A program made the position numbers and the translations under genes. 64,000 nt of DNA. Source: Dyella sp. S184 (GTDB lineage: Bacteria; Pseudomonadota; Gammaproteobacteria; Xanthomonadales; Rhodanobacteraceae). The notes under the pieces were generated by a model that was not told where the DNA came from, did not search any database, and saw nothing but the letters and a program-made list of their open reading frames with translations. Below are positions 18,468 through 26,545 of the stretch, piece by piece (the stretch's first letter is position 1; the number at the start of each line of letters is the position of its first letter). The stretch lies in NCBI RefSeq assembly GCF_009766065.1, contig NZ_LMUE01000002.1:1470169-1534168 (forward strand), written 5' to 3'.

Positions 18468-18781
18468 TGATCATCCTTTATCTCGCTTTGCTGCTCGCTG
18501 GCATCGGCCTGTTTGTGCTGTCCTACCTGGCACAGTTCCGGATCGCCGCCTTGATGCGCAGTCGCTATCCGCAACACTGGAAGATCATTGCCGAACCGGA
18601 ACACGGCAAAGCAAGCGCCTTCCGCACCTGGGTTCGCATGCAACATGCGTTGCGCTCACCCGCGCTGGCTGCTCTGGATGATGCGAGTATCAACGGCTGG
18701 CAACGCATATGGCGCTACAGTCCGTGGCTAGGCTGGCTATGCTGGCTCGCCGCACTGGCGATGCGCCTGCTGTTGCACTGA
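18467..18781 (+). CDS. Small two-segment membrane protein, unknown
   Basis: 104 residues with an N-terminal membrane helix (about 2-24) and a C-terminal one (about 83-102), separated by a basic, Trp-containing soluble part. I do not recognise the family. Its ATG overlaps the stop of the MalM-like gene by one base, which suggests cotranslation and perhaps a joint envelope role. Confidence 0.7.
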   Translation: MIILYLALLLAGIGLFVLSYLAQFRIAALMRSRYPQHWKIIAEPEHGKASAFRTWVRMQHALRSPALAALDDASINGWQRIWRYSPWLGWLCWLAALAMRLLLH

Positions 18782-18803
18782 ACAACCGACCGGAGAGAGC
18801 CGC

Positions 18804-19595
18804 ATGCAACTGGATCTGAGTGGGCGCCACGCACTGGTCTGCGGCGCGTCGCAAGGCATCGGCCGCGCCAGTGCGATCGAACTGGCCGAACTGGGCGCGA
18901 ATGTCACCCTGCTGGCGCGTTCGGCTGACAAGCTCAGCAGCATCGCCGCGAGTCTGCCGCGAGCGCATGCCAGCCAGCAGCATGACTGGCGCAGTGTCGA
19001 CATGCTGGATACCGCCAGTCTGCAGTCCGTCGCCAACGAACTGGCCGCAAGTCAGCCCGTACATATCCTGATCAACAATACCGGGGGGCCGCCCGGCGGC
19101 CCCGCGTACGCAGCGACACCAGCCGCGTTCGAAATGGCATTCCGCCAGCACCTGCTCGCTGGCCAGACCCTGCTGCAGGCGCTGCTGCCGGGCATGCGCA
19201 CCAGCGGCTACGGCCGCATCGTCAACGTGATCTCCACCTCGGTGAAGGAGCCGATCGCCGGACTGGGCGTCTCTAACACCGTACGCGCCGCCGTCGCCGG
19301 CTGGGCCAAGACCCTGTCTGCGGAACTCGCTGCGGATGGCATCACCGTCAACAACGTGCTGCCCGGTTATACCCGCACCCAACGCCTCGATGGCCTGCTT
19401 GCCGCACAAGCCGCCGCCAGCGGCCGCAGCGAAGATGAGGTTGCCCAGGGCATGCTGGCCACCGTGCCGGCTCGACGCTTCGCCGAAGCAGGCGAAATCG
19501 CGGCGGTCATCGCGTTCCTGTGCACGCCGGCGGCGGCCTACGTCAACGGCGTCAGCATCGCGGTGGATGGCGGGCGGACGCGGGCGCTGAGTTGA
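18804..19595 (+). CDS. SDR-family oxidoreductase with altered catalytic motif
   Basis: 263-residue short-chain dehydrogenase/reductase. The nucleotide site GASQGIG is at 14-20, Arg39 follows the second strand and favours NADP(H), and NNTGG is at 91-95. The catalytic Ser144 is present, but the YxxxK motif reads S157-N-T-V-R161, so both Tyr and Lys are replaced. Many proteins of this subgroup carry a similar SNxxR pattern, so this is probably a real subfamily rather than decay. GGAGAG lies nine bases before the ATG. It stands just before the aldehyde dehydrogenase gene and could act on the same pathway; the substrate is unknown. Confidence 0.85.
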   Translation: MQLDLSGRHALVCGASQGIGRASAIELAELGANVTLLARSADKLSSIAASLPRAHASQQHDWRSVDMLDTASLQSVANELAASQPVHILINNTGGPPGGPAYAATPAAFEMAFRQHLLAGQTLLQALLPGMRTSGYGRIVNVISTSVKEPIAGLGVSNTVRAAVAGWAKTLSAELAADGITVNNVLPGYTRTQRLDGLLAAQAAASGRSEDEVAQGMLATVPARRFAEAGEIAAVIAFLCTPAAAYVNGVSIAVDGGRTRALS

Positions 19596-19673
19596 GCCTG
19601 GCATCCCACGCCGGCGTCACGCATACACCGGCGTCCGGTGCATTTGCCACACGCTGGTTTTAAGCTTGTGCAG

Positions 19674-21140
19674 ATGCCCATCCTGCGCCTAGCCAATCTG
19701 ATCGACGGTCGCCTGCAGGCGCCACAGCACGACGCATGGCTCGATGTGCATGAGCCGGCCGCCGGCGCCGTGTTCGCGCACTGCCCCGATTCCAGCGCCG
19801 ACGATGTCGATGCCGCCGTCGTCGCCGCCAGCCGAGCCGCCGCCGGCTGGGCCAACACCCCGATTGAACAGCGCGCGCAATTGCTGCAGCAACTGGCCGA
19901 CCTGATCGAGGCGAGGCTGGAGGAGTTCGCGGCACTGGAGTCACGCGACAGCGGCAAGCCGCTGAGCCTCGCACGCAAGCTCGACATCCCGCGCGCGATC
20001 AGCAACCTGCGCCATTTTGCCGCCGCGATCATGACCTGGGGCAGCGAGTCGCACGCGATGGAAACCGGCGCCACGGGCACCGGCGCCATCAACTACACCT
20101 TGCATCAGCCGCTTGGCGTGGTCGGCTGCATCAGTCCATGGAACCTGCCGCTGTACCTGTTCACCTGGAAAATCGCGCCGGCACTGGCCGCGGGTAACAC
20201 GGTGGTCGCCAAGCCATCGGAAGTGACGCCCTGCACGGCCGCGCTGCTCGGCGAACTGAGCATCGCGGCAGGTTTTCCACCTGGCGTGTTGAACATCGTC
20301 CAAGGTCGTGGTCCGACGGTGGGCCACGCGATCGTGGAGCATGCGCGGGTGAAGGCGATCTCCTTCACCGGCAGCACCACCACGGGTGCACAGATCGCCG
20401 ACGGTGCTGCCAAAAAATTCAAGAAACTCTCGCTGGAGATGGGCGGCAAGAATCCGGCGATCGTGTTCGCCGATGCCGATCTTTCCGATGCGAACCTGGA
20501 CACCATCGTGCGCTCGGGTTTCGCCAACCAGGGTGAAATCTGCCTGTGCGGTTCGCGCCTGCTGGTGCAGCGCTCGATCTACGAAACCTTCCGCGAACGT
20601 TACCTTGCACGGGTGCAGGCGCTACGGGTCGGCGACCCGGATGATGCCGGCAACGACCTTGGGGCGATGGTCTCGAAAGTGCACTTTGACAAAGTGATCG
20701 GCTGCATCGAACAGGCCCGGGCCGAGGGTGGTCGCGTACTCTGCGGCGGCCATGCGGTCAGCGTACCTGGCCGCTGCGCCGAAGGCTGGTTCATCGCGCC
20801 CACAGTCATCGACGGACTGCCGTACTCCGCGCAGACCAACCAGCAGGAAATCTTCGGCCCGGTGGTCAGCCTGATCCCGTTCGAGGACGAGGACGAAGCG
20901 CTGGCGATCGCCAACGACAGCCGCTATGGCCTCGCCGCCTCGCTATGGACGCAGGACCTTTCGCGTGCGCACCGGTTCGCCGCCCAGCTCGAGTTCGGTA
21001 TCGTCTGGATCAACTGCTGGCTGCTGCGCGACCTGCGCACGCCGTTCGGCGGCGCCAAGCAATCCGGACTTGGCCGCGAGGGCGGCAGTGATGCGTTGCA
21101 CTTTTTCACCGAGCCGAAAAACATCTGCATCCGCTATTGA
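19674..21140 (+). CDS. Aldehyde dehydrogenase, 2-aminomuconate/2-hydroxymuconate semialdehyde type
   Basis: NAD-dependent ALDH of 488 residues. Key residues: Asn157 in CISPWNLPLY, Glu255 in LEMGGKNP, nucleophile Cys290 in FANQGEICLCG. The WNLPLYLFTWKIAPALAAGN and NQGEICLC segments are typical of 2-aminomuconate 6-semialdehyde dehydrogenases (ALDH8A1/AmnC/NbaE) and the related 2-hydroxymuconate enzymes. The downstream RidA-family deaminase supports the aminomuconate assignment. The start ATG gives MPILRLANLIDGR, matching the family; a GTG 36 bases upstream is also open. Confidence 0.82.
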   Translation: MPILRLANLIDGRLQAPQHDAWLDVHEPAAGAVFAHCPDSSADDVDAAVVAASRAAAGWANTPIEQRAQLLQQLADLIEARLEEFAALESRDSGKPLSLARKLDIPRAISNLRHFAAAIMTWGSESHAMETGATGTGAINYTLHQPLGVVGCISPWNLPLYLFTWKIAPALAAGNTVVAKPSEVTPCTAALLGELSIAAGFPPGVLNIVQGRGPTVGHAIVEHARVKAISFTGSTTTGAQIADGAAKKFKKLSLEMGGKNPAIVFADADLSDANLDTIVRSGFANQGEICLCGSRLLVQRSIYETFRERYLARVQALRVGDPDDAGNDLGAMVSKVHFDKVIGCIEQARAEGGRVLCGGHAVSVPGRCAEGWFIAPTVIDGLPYSAQTNQQEIFGPVVSLIPFEDEDEALAIANDSRYGLAASLWTQDLSRAHRFAAQLEFGIVWINCWLLRDLRTPFGGAKQSGLGREGGSDALHFFTEPKNICIRY

Positions 21141-21209
21141 TCAGGTGTTACCTAATCAGATGCTTTTGATCCACCCCGCGGCGCAAGTCGCATCGACGAG
21201 TACCCAACC

Positions 21210-21881
21210 GTGACCAGTCCCCTGCAAGAACTGCTTGATGGCAACCGCCGCTGGTCTGCTGCCAGGCATGCGGAAGACCCGCATTTCTTCGAGCATCTGG
21301 CGAAGCAGCAGTCGCCGAAATATCTGTGGATCGGCTGTTCCGACTCACGCGTGCCAGCCACCCAGATCGTCGACCTGCCGCCAGGCGAGATCTTCGTGCA
21401 ACGCAACGTGGCCAACGTGGTCTCGCACAGTGACCTCAATTGCCTCAGCGCGATCCAGTTCGCGGTGGACATCCTCAAAGTCGAGCACATCATCATCGTC
21501 GGCCATTACGGCTGCGGCGGCATCCAGGCCGTACTGGACGAGCGCCGGCTTGGCCTGGTCGACAACTGGCTGCGACATGTCGGCGACGTGGCGGAAAAGC
21601 ATTCCTCACTGCTCGCTTCACTGGACCTGATGTCGTTGCGCAACACCCGCCTGTGCGAGCTCAACGCGATCGAGCAGGTGACCAATACCTGCCGCACCAC
21701 GGTGGTGATGGACGCCTGGGAACGCGGCCAGAAACTCGCGGTACACGCGTGGTGTTACAGCCTCGACAATGGCCACATGAGCGATCTGAACATGCACGTC
21801 GACTCGCGCGACGCGCTGGAGCCCGCCTACGAAAACGCCCTGCAGCGATTGGTGCGGCTACCGGCAGCGTATCGGCCATGA
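21210..21881 (+). CDS. can: Beta-class carbonic anhydrase
   Basis: Zinc enzyme interconverting CO2 and bicarbonate, 223 residues. Zinc ligands and partners: Cys43, Asp45 and Arg47 in GCSDSRVP, His99 and Cys102 in GHYGCGG. It lies between the aldehyde dehydrogenase and the deaminase and overlaps the latter by four bases (ATGA), so it is cotranslated with it. The upstream decarboxylase step of the same pathway releases CO2, which gives the link a possible meaning; it may also be the cell's housekeeping enzyme. Confidence 0.95.
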   Translation: MTSPLQELLDGNRRWSAARHAEDPHFFEHLAKQQSPKYLWIGCSDSRVPATQIVDLPPGEIFVQRNVANVVSHSDLNCLSAIQFAVDILKVEHIIIVGHYGCGGIQAVLDERRLGLVDNWLRHVGDVAEKHSSLLASLDLMSLRNTRLCELNAIEQVTNTCRTTVVMDAWERGQKLAVHAWCYSLDNGHMSDLNMHVDSRDALEPAYENALQRLVRLPAAYRP

Positions 21882-22306
21882 GTGGGATCATTCGCACCGA
21901 CGCCGCCCCTGCGCCCGTCGGCGCCTACCCGCACGCGCGACGCGTCGGCGACCTGCTGTTCCTGTCTGGCGTCGGCCCGCGCCAGCCCGGCAGCAACGCG
22001 ATTCCCGGGAATGTCTGCGACGAGCACGGCCAGCTGGTCGCCTACGACTTCGAAGCGCAATGCCGCCAGGTCTTCGCCAATGTGCGCGCGGTGCTGACAG
22101 CCAGTGGCGCAGCGTGGGCTGACTTGGTCGATGTCACCGTATTCCTGACCGACATGCAGCGGGATTTCGCGACCTACAACCGGCTGTATGCCGAGTATTT
22201 CGTGGGCGTCGACGCCTGCCGCACCACGCTGGGCATCAGCGCGTTGCCGACGCTGATCGCGATCGAACTGAAGTGTATTGCGGCGCTGCCGGCAGCCACA
22301 CGCTGA
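21878..22306 (+). CDS. RidA-family protein, probable 2-aminomuconate deaminase
   Basis: 142-residue YjgF/YER057c/UK114 fold protein. Features: GAYPHARRVGDLLFLSGVGP at the N-terminus and CRTTLGISALP near the C-terminus, where the conserved Arg of RidA proteins lies. Longer than RidA itself (about 128), and more like 2-aminomuconate deaminases (AmnD/NbaF), which convert 2-aminomuconate to 4-oxalocrotonate in bacterial tryptophan or nitrobenzene breakdown. Context with the semialdehyde dehydrogenase supports this; a general imine deaminase is the alternative. The start overlaps the carbonic anhydrase stop. Confidence 0.75.
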   Translation: MSGIIRTDAAPAPVGAYPHARRVGDLLFLSGVGPRQPGSNAIPGNVCDEHGQLVAYDFEAQCRQVFANVRAVLTASGAAWADLVDVTVFLTDMQRDFATYNRLYAEYFVGVDACRTTLGISALPTLIAIELKCIAALPAATR

Positions 22307-22344
22307 GTCGTCGGCTCGGTCATTCACACCATGCATCGCCCATG

Positions 22345-22374
22345 AAAAACCCCGCCGGCATACCGGCGGGGTTT
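22345..22374. terminator. Bidirectional terminator after the RidA gene
   Basis: CCCCGCCGG and CCGGCGGGG form a 9-bp stem around CATA, flanked by an A-run (22345-22349) and TTT, between convergent genes. Confidence 0.9.
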
Positions 22375-22399
22375 CGATTCACAACAACCGAACTGACTA

Positions 22400-22636
22400 T
22401 CAGCCAGCCGTGCTGGCAGCGGCCGGAGCTGCTGCCTTCTTGTGCTTCGCTTTGTGGTGAGTCGTCGTTGTGGCAGCTGCCTTCGGGGCAGTATCGGCAG
22501 CCGGGGCAGCCATGGCGGAAGCCGGGGCTGCAGCAGGCGCGGCGGCCTGCGGAGCTGCAGCAGTCTGGGCCAGCACAGAACCGGAAAGAGCCACGCCAGC
22601 CACGAGCAGGGAAGCGATCGCAAGTTTACGCATCAT
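22400..22636 (-). CDS. Small secreted Ala/His/Lys-rich protein, acid-shock (Asr)-like
   Basis: 78 residues: signal peptide MMRKLAIASLLVAGVALSGS ending before LAQ, then an Ala/Pro-rich chain with a basic cluster TTTTHHKAKHKKAAAP. This resembles enterobacterial Asr, a periplasmic acid-induced protein with repeated HHK/KKH blocks, but similarity is compositional and could be chance. GAGG lies 7 to 8 bases before the double ATG. Convergent with the RidA gene; the terminator at 22345-22374 serves both. Confidence 0.7.
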   Translation of the reverse strand: MMRKLAIASLLVAGVALSGSVLAQTAAAPQAAAPAAAPASAMAAPAADTAPKAAATTTTHHKAKHKKAAAPAAASTAG

Positions 22637-22824
22637 ATGTTCAGCCTCGGAGAATTTAGGTATCGCGAACCCGGCCGGAACCCGGCAACTCGGGTGGCGC
22701 GACGACCCAACAATAGCAGCAGCAACGCCGTACGACGACTGAACAGAACACGGGACTTTCACGGTCGCCGGGCCGCTGGTTCTTGACATTGATTCGCGTC
22801 AATTTCACACGCAATAATTTGCGA

Positions 22825-23601
22825 TTATTGCAAACTGACCTGCAGCAATTGACTGATCAAGGCCTGCACCGCGACCGCCCGGCCTTCGTCATATGCAAAG
22901 CTTTCTTCGTCCATGTAATTGAACTGCGCCAGCTCCAGCTGTATTGCCTGCACACCCGCAGCGGGATGGCCGTAATGACGGGTGATGTAACCACCCTTGA
23001 AACGTCCGTTGACGGCAAAACTGAAGCGGGACTGTGACTCCAGGCAGGCCTGCAGCCGCCCCTGCAGTGGTGTGCCGCAGCTGGCTCCCGATGCCGTGCC
23101 GAGATTGAAATCCGGCAACTGGCCCTCGAACAGCATCGGCACATGGCTGCGAATGGAGTGGCCCTCCCACAGCACCACCCGGCCATGCTCGGCATGCAAT
23201 CTGGCAATTTCTTGCGAAATGGCCTGATGGTAAGGCTGCCAGTAGTCATTTATCCGCTGTTGCACTTCGGCGGCATCGGGCAAACCACCGTCTTGATACA
23301 GCGGCTCGCCATCGAAACCGATGGTCGATACCAGACCGGTCTCGCGTTGACCCGGATACAGGGCGTGACCATCAGCAGGCCGGTTCAAGTCAACCACGTA
23401 GCGCGAGGCCAGCGGCTTCAGCACGCTGGCGCCCAGTGCCTCGGCCAGTGGTTCGTAGAGCCGCCCCACATGCCAGTCTGTGTCCGGCGAGCGGCACGCC
23501 GCCGGGTGCATGCGTGCGGCGATGTCGTCGGGAATGAAGCTGCCGTCATGCGGCAGGCTGATCAACAGCGGCACGCGGCCGCGCTGCAAGGTGAAATTGG
23601 C
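22825..23601 (-). CDS. hutG: N-formylglutamate deformylase
   Basis: Hydrolyses N-formyl-L-glutamate to glutamate and formate, the last step of the five-enzyme histidine degradation route. About 258 residues. Characteristic segments are VPLLISLPHDGSFIPDD, DTDWHVGRLYEP, YVVDLNRPADG and LWEGHSIRSHVPMLFEG. The start MANFTLQRGRVP aligns with known HutG proteins; an ATG 12 bases upstream is possible. Other hut genes are not in the window. A small AT-rich palindrome (22811-22831) overlaps its stop codon. Confidence 0.9.
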   Translation of the reverse strand, partial: ANFTLQRGRVPLLISLPHDGSFIPDDIAARMHPAACRSPDTDWHVGRLYEPLAEALGASVLKPLASRYVVDLNRPADGHALYPGQRETGLVSTIGFDGEPLYQDGGLPDAAEVQQRINDYWQPYHQAISQEIARLHAEHGRVVLWEGHSIRSHVPMLFEGQLPDFNLGTASGASCGTPLQGRLQACLESQSRFSFAVNGRFKGGYITRHYGHPAAGVQAIQLELAQFNYMDEESFAYDEGRAVAVQALISQLLQVSLQ

Positions 23602-23634
23602 CATGCGCGCCATTCTACTTGCGCGGGCTCGCGT

Positions 23635-24981
23635 TCACCCCATCAGTATCAGTTCTTCCGCCGAAGTCGGATGAATCGCCACGGTGGCATCCAGGTCACG
23701 CTTGCGTAGGCCGAGCTTCAGCGCCACCGCGAAACCCTGCAGCATTTCATCGACGCCCGGACCCAACGCGTGGATGCCGACCACCCGCTCCTCGACGCCC
23801 ACGCTGATCAACTTCATCAGGCTCTGCTCGTGCCTGCCGCCCAGCGCCCACTGCATCGGAGTGAAGCGGCTGCAATGAACCCTGACGGCATCACCGTATT
23901 GGCTGCGGGCCTGCGCTTCGGTGAGCCCGACCATGCCGAGTGGCGGCTCGGCAAAGACCACGCTGGGGATATTCTCGTAGTCCAGCTGCGCATCCGGCTG
24001 ACCGCCAAACAACCGATCCGCTAGCCGCCGACCGGCGGCGACCGCCACCGGTGTCAGCGCCTTGCGTGCGGTGACATCACCTAACGCATGGATGCCCGCC
24101 ACGTTAGTGTCCTGCCGCGTGTTGGTCAGCACGTGGCCGTGATCGCCGGTGCGCACACCTGCTGTGTCGAGCGCCAATGCCTCCGTATTGGGTACGCGAC
24201 CCACCGCCCATAGCACGGCGTCGTAGGGGCCGTGTGACGCAGTCGACGCATCGGCCAACATGATGCCGTCGTCCGTGCGATGCGCGGCCTGGATGGCGCT
24301 GTGAGAGCTGAAACGAATGCCATGCGCCTGCATCTGCAGCATCAATGCCTGTACCAGCTCGTCATCGAAACCCTGCAACAGCGGGCCATGCGCCAGCACT
24401 TCCACCTCGCTGCCGAGCGCGCGCAGCAGGCCGGCAAATTCCATCGCAACATAACCACCGCCCACGATGCCGATGCGACGCGGCAAGGCATGCAGCGCAA
24501 ATATATCGTCAGAGACCATGCCCAGCTCGAAACCTGGTAACTCAAGCCGACGTGGCCGTGCGCCCGTGGCAATCACGATCTGCGCAGCCTGCAATCGGTT
24601 GCCGTCCGACAACTCGATCGTATCGGAAGCGACGAAGTGTCCGGCCTGACGGAGCAGTTGCACACCCGCTTCCTGCAGGCGCTGCGCATAGCGTTGATCG
24701 ATCGCGTCGATGTAGCGCTGACGCAAACCACGGAAGTGTTCCCAGTCGAGCAAGCCGGGTTGCGAGGCAAAACCAAATTCGACTGCAAGTTGCTGTGCCT
24801 GCGCCAGCTGTGCGGCAAACCACAACGCCTTCTTGGGCACACAACCGCGATGCACACAGGTGCCACCCAGTGCAGCGGGATCGAGCAACACCACGCGGGC
24901 ACCATGCTGAGCGGCACGAAAAGCGGTGGCCAGGCCACCGGATCCGGCACCCAGCACGATCAGGTCATGGCTTGCGGTCAT
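23635..24981 (-). CDS. Glutathione-disulfide-reductase-like flavoprotein
   Basis: Class I pyridine nucleotide-disulfide oxidoreductase, 448 residues. FAD motif GAGSGG at 11-16; redox pair Cys42 and Cys47 in GTCVHRGCVPKK; second nucleotide site GGGYVA at 174-179; C-terminal active-site HPTSAEE. Overall it most resembles glutathione reductase (Gor), which recycles GSSG with NADPH. However, the two arginines that usually bind the NADPH 2'-phosphate are missing: the segment reads LAHGPLLQGFD (196-206) where Gor has a pattern like VRKHAPLRSFD. Cofactor or substrate may differ, so I give no symbol. It lies 33 bases upstream of hutG on the same strand. Confidence 0.85.
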   Translation of the reverse strand: MTASHDLIVLGAGSGGLATAFRAAQHGARVVLLDPAALGGTCVHRGCVPKKALWFAAQLAQAQQLAVEFGFASQPGLLDWEHFRGLRQRYIDAIDQRYAQRLQEAGVQLLRQAGHFVASDTIELSDGNRLQAAQIVIATGARPRRLELPGFELGMVSDDIFALHALPRRIGIVGGGYVAMEFAGLLRALGSEVEVLAHGPLLQGFDDELVQALMLQMQAHGIRFSSHSAIQAAHRTDDGIMLADASTASHGPYDAVLWAVGRVPNTEALALDTAGVRTGDHGHVLTNTRQDTNVAGIHALGDVTARKALTPVAVAAGRRLADRLFGGQPDAQLDYENIPSVVFAEPPLGMVGLTEAQARSQYGDAVRVHCSRFTPMQWALGGRHEQSLMKLISVGVEERVVGIHALGPGVDEMLQGFAVALKLGLRKRDLDATVAIHPTSAEELILMG

Positions 24982-25093
24982 CGGTACGCCCCTGGGAATT
25001 CGCTCGAAGCTAGCTGACGGTAAGCGAAGTTGCCGTCAAACCGCTCGCCACGATGCCATGCTTGTTTCAGTGCGCTGTCTACAGGCGAATCGT

Positions 25094-26353
25094 CTACAAC
25101 CCGAATCGCGCCGGTGCATATGGTGCTGTGTCGACAGGCGAGGCTGGCCCCCCAAGCATCGAGGCAACCAGCTCGCCCGTCGCCGCCGACATGCTCACGC
25201 CAAGCATGCCGTGCGCAGTCGCCAACAGCAGGTTCGACCAACGTGCGCAAGGTCCGATGATCGGCACTTCGTCCACGCTCATCGGCCGCCAACCCCACCA
25301 CTCTTCGAGCAATTCGGGACCTTCGGGCTCACGCAGGCCACTGGCAGCGCCGCGTCGCAGTGCATCGAGGCGGGTGCGGTTGAGACCCTCCGCATAACCG
25401 GAAAACTCCATCGTGCTGCCCAGCCGGTAACCGCTGGCCCAGGTCGTGACGCAGACCGAGGCCTCACGCAGCACCAGCGCATGGCGTGGCGCATGTACCG
25501 GGCGCGAATAAGTCAGCGAATAACCCTTGCCTGGCTGCATCGGCAACCGCAGATCCAACGTCTTCGCCAGCAGCGGCGACCAAGCGCCGAGTGCCATCAC
25601 GACTCGATCGCCCTGGAAGGCGCCGCGGTTGGTATGCACGTCGCTGATGCGGCCATTGGCGGTGCTGAAACGCTCGACCCGCGCGCCGGTCTCGATCACA
25701 CCGCCCAACTCGACCACGCGTCGTGCCAGTTCAGCCGCATAGCGATCCGGCCGAAGCCGCGCATCGCCGGGATGCAACAGGCCGCCGACCACGCCCGGTT
25801 TCAGTGCCGGCTCCATCGCCTCGACCTGCTCACCATGCAAGCGCTGCACCTCGATGCCCAAACGCTCCAGCACGGCGACGTGATCGCGCGCGTCCGCCGC
25901 TTGCCGCTTTGCCGTGCGATAGACGTACAAGTCACCTTCCTCGACGAATTCGCAATCGAGCGGCTCGTCGCGCACGAGCTCGGCCAGCAGCTGGCGCGAG
26001 CGCTGCAGGATCGCCGCGCGTGCGGTGGTGGCACGGGCAAAGTCACGCCAATTGCAGTGTCGCGCGAAACCCAGCAGCCAGCGCAGCCGCGGTCCGTCGA
26101 AGCGCGGATTGAGATACAGCGGCGCATCCGCAGTCAGCATTGATCGCAGGGCAATGCCGATGACTCCCGGCATCGCCAACGGCGGTGCATGGCTCGGCGT
26201 GATCGTGCCGCAATTGCCGTGCGAACTGCCGCAACCTGGCGTGCCCTGTTCAAGCACCCGTACGCTGGCACCCGCCTTGAGCAGGTACAGCGCACTTGCC
26301 AGGCCGATGACACCGCCGCCGAGAATCAGTACATCACTGTGCGAAGCATTCAT
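25094..26353 (-). CDS. DadA-like FAD-dependent D-amino-acid dehydrogenase
   Basis: 419-residue flavoprotein of the DAO superfamily; FAD motif LILGGGVIGLASALYLLKAG at the N-terminus, and the C-terminal GWRPMSVDEVPIIGP and ATAHGMLGVSMS segments typical of DadA. Probably oxidises D-amino acids, passing electrons to the respiratory chain. No dadX racemase is adjacent (alr is 13 kb away), so the substrate is open. The ATG giving MNASHSDVLILGGG is chosen because upstream in-frame codons lack homology. Divergent from the NlpC/P60 gene. Confidence 0.85.
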   Translation of the reverse strand: MNASHSDVLILGGGVIGLASALYLLKAGASVRVLEQGTPGCGSSHGNCGTITPSHAPPLAMPGVIGIALRSMLTADAPLYLNPRFDGPRLRWLLGFARHCNWRDFARATTARAAILQRSRQLLAELVRDEPLDCEFVEEGDLYVYRTAKRQAADARDHVAVLERLGIEVQRLHGEQVEAMEPALKPGVVGGLLHPGDARLRPDRYAAELARRVVELGGVIETGARVERFSTANGRISDVHTNRGAFQGDRVVMALGAWSPLLAKTLDLRLPMQPGKGYSLTYSRPVHAPRHALVLREASVCVTTWASGYRLGSTMEFSGYAEGLNRTRLDALRRGAASGLREPEGPELLEEWWGWRPMSVDEVPIIGPCARWSNLLLATAHGMLGVSMSAATGELVASMLGGPASPVDTAPYAPARFGL

Positions 26354-26513
26354 CCGCAAATTGTAGCGGGCTGATCTGCGCGCATCGGGGTGGCGGCAGC
26401 ATGTTTGAGACATGCGCTGCTTCAATCCTCCTGAAAAGTGCGCGATCGATCAAAGCTTGCATCCAATGATTCGTCTAATTTCTCAGGACTTCCTTACAAG
26501 TGATTGATTTGAT

Positions 26514-26540
26514 AACCTCGGCGCGACTCACGCCGAGGTT
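26514..26540 (+). promoter_or_regulatory. Hairpin burying the Shine-Dalgarno of the NlpC/P60 gene
   Basis: AACCTCGGCG (26514-26523) and CGCCGAGGTT (26531-26540) form a perfect 10-bp stem with a 7-base loop. The second arm contains GAGG at 26535-26538, seven bases before the ATG at 26546, so the folded leader would hide the ribosome site. Confidence 0.6.
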
Positions 26541-26545
26541 GCTCC

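Noticed and set aside
18804..19595. Pseudogene call for the SDR because of missing Tyr and Lys
   Set aside because: Frame, length and other motifs are intact, and SNxxR-type motifs appear typical of a subfamily.
22811..22831. AT-rich palindrome GCAATAAT/ATTATTGC as an operator
   Set aside because: It overlaps the hutG stop codon; a weak terminator is as likely, so no regulatory claim is made.
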